Shown here: positions 14,991-17,620 of the stretch, one piece after another
Layout of the letters: each line of letters begins with the position of its first letter
How positions within the stretch are numbered: the stretch's first letter is position 1
Origin: Clostridia bacterium
Lineage (GTDB): Bacteria > Bacillota > Clostridia > Oscillospirales > CAG-272
Assembly: GCA_017456685.1 (NCBI GenBank)
Contig: JAFTIV010000039.1
Location: 1-17,620, forward strand
Length of the DNA stretch: 17,620 bases
Direction of reading: 5' to 3'
Notes under the pieces: model-generated
Databases searched by the model: none
Told to the model about the DNA's origin: nothing
The model's input: only the letters and a program-made list of their open reading frames with translations
Program-made: the position numbers and the translations under genes

Positions 14991-15019
14991 TTGACACACC
15001 CCTCGCTTTGTGATAAAAT
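14991..15019 (+). promoter_or_regulatory. consensus promoter of the Nif3-phosphoesterase/HD operon
   Basis: TTGACA (14991-14996), 17 bp, TAAAAT (15014-15019) with extended -10 TGA. The stretch TTTGTGATAAAATTTAGGT (15007-15025) matches 18 of 19 bases at the GH3 promoter (4198-4216). Confidence 0.88.
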
Positions 15020-15056
15020 TTAGGTGTAAGGTCTTGCTTTGAAAGGAAGAATAATT

Positions 15057-16835
15057 ATGAGAGCGATTGACATTATAAATGAGCTAAAATCAGGTGGAAA
15101 CGCACCAAGCCCCACCTGCGATACAATCAAATTCGGTGATGAAAATAAAGAGGTTAAGCGCATTAGCGTTTGTATGATGCCAACCGTTGAGGTGCTAAGA
15201 AGGGCAATCGAGTGGAATACTGACCTTCTTATCGTGCACGAGCCTATGCTTTATGACCATATGGAAAATTATGAGGAAAATAGCGTCGTAAATGCTAAAA
15301 TAGAGCTTGCAAAAAATAGCGGAATGACAATTTTTCGTTATCACGATTATCTACATTTTCGCGATGATGATATTATTTCAAGCTCCGCAGTTGAAAAGCT
15401 TGAGCTTGAGGGCACGCTTGAGCAAAGTGGCTCACTTGTGTGCAGAATTTTAACTCTAAAAACACCAATGACCGCGCTCGAGCTTGCTAAGCATATTGAG
15501 CAAAGGCTCGGTATTGAAAGGGTTAGAATTTCGGGCGAGAAAAACAAAAAATCAACTAAAATTGCAACCTGCTTTGGCTCTCTTGGAAACATCAAGAGCT
15601 ATATAGCACGAGATGATGTCGAAATCGTCCTTAGTGGAGAGCTTTGCGAATGGGCAGATGCGGAGTTCGCACGCGATGCCTGCGCGCTTGGAATGAATAA
15701 ATCTCTAATCGTTTTAGGACATGTCCTTTCGGAACGCGACGGAATGGAAAAGCTCGCAAACGAGCTCGCAAGCAAGCATCCCGAGCTTGAGGTGAAATAT
15801 ATTGAGTGCGGAGATGTTTATTCCTACACAACTCAATCAAGGAGCAAGAAAAATAATATGCTTGCATTTGAAAAGCAAGAGGGCAAGGATTTTAAAATAC
15901 TTAACCTAACCGATTTTCAGCTTATGGCAGGCGAGCTTGATGCTGAAAATCCAAAGGGCAAAATCTTTAGACATACCCTTAATACCTTAATTGATAGAAC
16001 CAGCCCCGACCTTATCACCATAACGGGAGACCTTGCTTGGGGTGGCGACTACGATGCACTTCAGGCGCTTGGACCTATCATAGATGAATACAAAATTCCT
16101 TGGGCTGTTTTGTGGGGTAACCACGACCAAGACAGAGGACTTGACCGCCTTGACCGTTCAATCTCTTATTTGAGAGAAAACGAGCATTTTGTTTATGAGA
16201 ACGGACCAAGCGAGCTTGGTAGAGGAAACTATGTTATAGGTGTATATGAAAATGGCAAAATCGTTCACGCGCTCATTATGATGGACACCCACGATAGAAT
16301 GCCAAAGCTCGGCACAGGAATTGAAAACGATAAGAGCTGGGCAAAGCTTTTGCCAAATCAATTAGAGTGGTACAAGAAGCAAATAAGTGCTCTTGTGGCT
16401 CAGGGCTGTCCTGAAAGCACGCTTATGCTTCACATTCCAATCTATGAGTACAGAAACGCATTTAAAAAGGCATTCAAAAAAGGTCTTGAGCCCAAGGATA
16501 TAACAAGCGAGCAGGCAGAAAATGGCGAATGCTGGAACGATGGCTATAAGGACTCCTTCGGTGTAAAATATGAGGACATTTGCTCGTATTATGAGGACGA
16601 TGGCGTGTTCGAGGTAATAAAAGCACTTGGACACACAAAAAATGTCATCTGCGGTCACGACCATGTAAATAGCTTCTCAATCAATCACGAGGGCGTGCGT
16701 CTCACCTTTGCTCTAAAAACAGGCCCTGGCTGTTACTGGAACGAGGGTCTCAATGGCGGAACGCTTCTAACAATAAATTCTAATGGCGCACTCACAGTAA
16801 AGCACGAATATGTAAATATAAAGGAAATTAAATAA
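15057..16835 (+). CDS. Nif3-like domain fused to calcineurin-like metallophosphoesterase
   Basis: The protein has 592 residues in two parts. Residues 1-255 are a Nif3-like (DUF34) domain: LIVHEPMLYDHM (58-69; the usual HH is HE), RYHDYLHFRDDD (94-105), GELCEW (194-199) and LGHVLSERDGM (220-230), all metal-site segments. A short basic linker (SRSKKNN) leads to a metallophosphoesterase (about 275-592) with LTDFQ (284-288), GDLA (324-327), GNHDQ (354-358), H459 and GHDHVNSF (533-540). It resembles the Dcr2/purple-acid-phosphatase-like branch; motif I is D-x-Q rather than the usual D-x-H. Nif3 proteins bind two metals and have no settled reaction; the second domain should hydrolyse a phosphoester. 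ATG 15057 was chosen because AAAGGAAG lies before it. No signal peptide: cytoplasmic. It is first in an operon, one base before the HD gene. The two domains share one unbroken frame, so this is a true fusion. Confidence 0.88.
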   Translation: MRAIDIINELKSGGNAPSPTCDTIKFGDENKEVKRISVCMMPTVEVLRRAIEWNTDLLIVHEPMLYDHMENYEENSVVNAKIELAKNSGMTIFRYHDYLHFRDDDIISSSAVEKLELEGTLEQSGSLVCRILTLKTPMTALELAKHIEQRLGIERVRISGEKNKKSTKIATCFGSLGNIKSYIARDDVEIVLSGELCEWADAEFARDACALGMNKSLIVLGHVLSERDGMEKLANELASKHPELEVKYIECGDVYSYTTQSRSKKNNMLAFEKQEGKDFKILNLTDFQLMAGELDAENPKGKIFRHTLNTLIDRTSPDLITITGDLAWGGDYDALQALGPIIDEYKIPWAVLWGNHDQDRGLDRLDRSISYLRENEHFVYENGPSELGRGNYVIGVYENGKIVHALIMMDTHDRMPKLGTGIENDKSWAKLLPNQLEWYKKQISALVAQGCPESTLMLHIPIYEYRNAFKKAFKKGLEPKDITSEQAENGECWNDGYKDSFGVKYEDICSYYEDDGVFEVIKALGHTKNVICGHDHVNSFSINHEGVRLTFALKTGPGCYWNEGLNGGTLLTINSNGALTVKHEYVNIKEIK

Positions 16836-16836
16836 G

Positions 16837-17496
16837 ATGATAACTTTTAACGAGGTTAAAAATAATCCAAAAATAAAGGCTTATATCTCAAAGGCAGACG
16901 AGAGCCTTCTTGCGCTTGGCTATACCGAGCATAGCATTGCTCATGTAGGACTTGTGGCGGAGCGTGCAGAATACATTTTAAGAACTCTTGGCTATGATGA
17001 GCATCAAATTGAGCTTGCCAAAATCGCAGGCTATCTTCACGATATAGGAAATATAGTTAATCGCAAGGAGCATTCCCAAAGCGGTGCTGTTATGGCATTT
17101 CGTATTCTTGATAATATGGATATGGACGCTGAGGACATTGCAACCGTTGTCACCGCGATAGGCAATCACGACGAGGGCGAGGGCGAGGCAGTAAATCCCG
17201 TTTCTGCCGCAATAATTCTTGCCGACAAAACAGATGTTCGTCGCTCAAGGGTTAGAAACAGTGATATTACAAGCTTTGATATTCACGATAGAGTAAACTA
17301 TTCAGTTATTAAATCAAGCGTTAATATCAATGATGAGAAAACAACAATCTCGCTCGAGCTTGAGATTGATACTAAAATAAGCCCTGTTATGAACTATTTT
17401 GAAATTTTCCTAAAAAGAATGGTAATGTGCCAAAAGGCAGCACAAAAGCTCGGCTTGGAGTTTAAGCTTATAATAAACAACCAAATTATAATATAA
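16837..17496 (+). CDS. HD-domain metal-dependent hydrolase
   Basis: The protein has 219 residues with an HD phosphohydrolase domain over the first 140 or so. The metal ligands are visible: H36 in SIAHVG, H68-D69 in YLHDIGN, further histidines H79 and H111 (GNHDEG), and D130 in ILADKTDVRRSRVR. Proteins of this kind hydrolyse phosphate esters of nucleotides or other small molecules; the substrate here is unknown. The C-terminal 80 residues contain a beta-rich part (TTISLELEID) then a helix, probably structural. The ATG begins one base after the stop of the fusion gene and only a distant AAGGA precedes it, so translational coupling is likely and the two proteins probably work in one pathway. A terminator follows at 17551. 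Confidence 0.9.
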   Translation: MITFNEVKNNPKIKAYISKADESLLALGYTEHSIAHVGLVAERAEYILRTLGYDEHQIELAKIAGYLHDIGNIVNRKEHSQSGAVMAFRILDNMDMDAEDIATVVTAIGNHDEGEGEAVNPVSAAIILADKTDVRRSRVRNSDITSFDIHDRVNYSVIKSSVNINDEKTTISLELEIDTKISPVMNYFEIFLKRMVMCQKAAQKLGLEFKLIINNQIII

Positions 17497-17550
17497 CTCC
17501 TTGAAAGCCCAAAAAGACTTCCAATTAAGTCAAAAGCTATAAAAAGCAAT

Positions 17551-17589
17551 AAAAACGCGCCAAAAGAGCAAAATCTTGGCGCGTTTTTT
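17551..17589. terminator. Rho-independent terminator after the HD gene
   Basis: AAAAACGCGCCAA (17551-17563) pairs with TTGGCGCGTTTTT (17576-17588) over a 12-base loop. The A-rich left arm gives a T-tract on the minus strand too, so it could also serve a convergent gene entering from the right edge; only about 30 bases lie beyond it and no gene can be supported there. Confidence 0.88.
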
Positions 17590-17620
17590 GCACTTATAGC
17601 CCTATTTTAAATATGAATAC

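Noticed and set aside
17589..17620. Possible C-terminus of a minus-strand gene entering from the right edge (a short frame ending near the terminator)
   Set aside because: Only about eight codons are visible; too short to support.
1..17620. CRISPR array, insertion sequence, phage or attachment sites
   Set aside because: No spaced direct repeats, transposase, recombinase or terminal inverted repeats with target duplications were seen; the tRNA-Glu has no adjacent integrase or duplicated 3' end.

Overview
The window looks like a chromosomal segment of a low-to-moderate-GC Firmicute, most likely an anaerobic gut-type Clostridia. The evidence is strong AGGAGG-type ribosome binding sites, consensus sigma-A promoters that nearly all carry an extended -10 (TGN before the hexamer), Rho-independent hairpin/T-tract terminators and short operons. 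Nothing in it resolves the species. There is no transposase, integrase, phage gene or CRISPR array, so it reads as an ordinary chromosomal glycan-use neighbourhood.

Layout. (1) 1-2362, minus strand: a GH106-like glycoside hydrolase (547 residues visible, cut by the left edge) preceded by a 187-residue protein of unknown function; each has its own promoter. (2) 2428-3624: a Gfo/Idh/MocA-type NAD(P)-binding protein transcribed away from the unknown gene, closed by a strong terminator. (3) 3625-4181: a gene-free stretch packed with small inverted repeats and ending its structured part in an 18-bp perfect hairpin. (4) 4182-6540: a monocistronic GH3 glycosidase with promoter and terminator. (5) 6556-6738, minus strand: tRNA-Glu(UUC) with its own promoter and terminator. 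(6) 6816-9674: a two-gene operon, GH78 alpha-L-rhamnosidase plus a small RNA ligase. (7) 9706-11354: a SulP anion transporter with a STAS domain. (8) 11357-14989: a three-gene operon, GH43, GH29 alpha-L-fucosidase and an ADP-ribosylglycohydrolase-family protein, with a perfect 9+9-bp palindrome just downstream of its promoter. (9) 14991-17588: a two-gene operon, a Nif3-like/metallophosphoesterase fusion and an HD-domain hydrolase.

How they fit together. Two rhamnosidase-type enzymes (GH106-like, GH78), a fucosidase (GH29), GH43 and GH3 suggest use of a plant or host heteropolysaccharide; rhamnose plus fucose plus a GH43 would suit a pectic side chain, but the substrate is inference. None of the glycosidases shows a signal peptide, so they probably act in the cytoplasm on imported oligosaccharides; no sugar transporter lies in the window. 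The Gfo/Idh protein lacks the usual dehydrogenase lysine and carries a TH.LGP motif, so it may be an NAD-dependent glycosidase of the GH109 type.

The least ordinary elements are the Nif3-phosphoesterase fusion coupled to an HD protein, the RNA ligase riding in a rhamnosidase operon, the ADP-ribosylglycohydrolase-like enzyme in a GH43/GH29 operon, the palindrome at that operon's promoter, and the hairpin-rich intergenic block. Several genes have a longer open frame than the start chosen here; starts were set by ribosome binding site position and, in two cases, because the longer frame begins inside a promoter.
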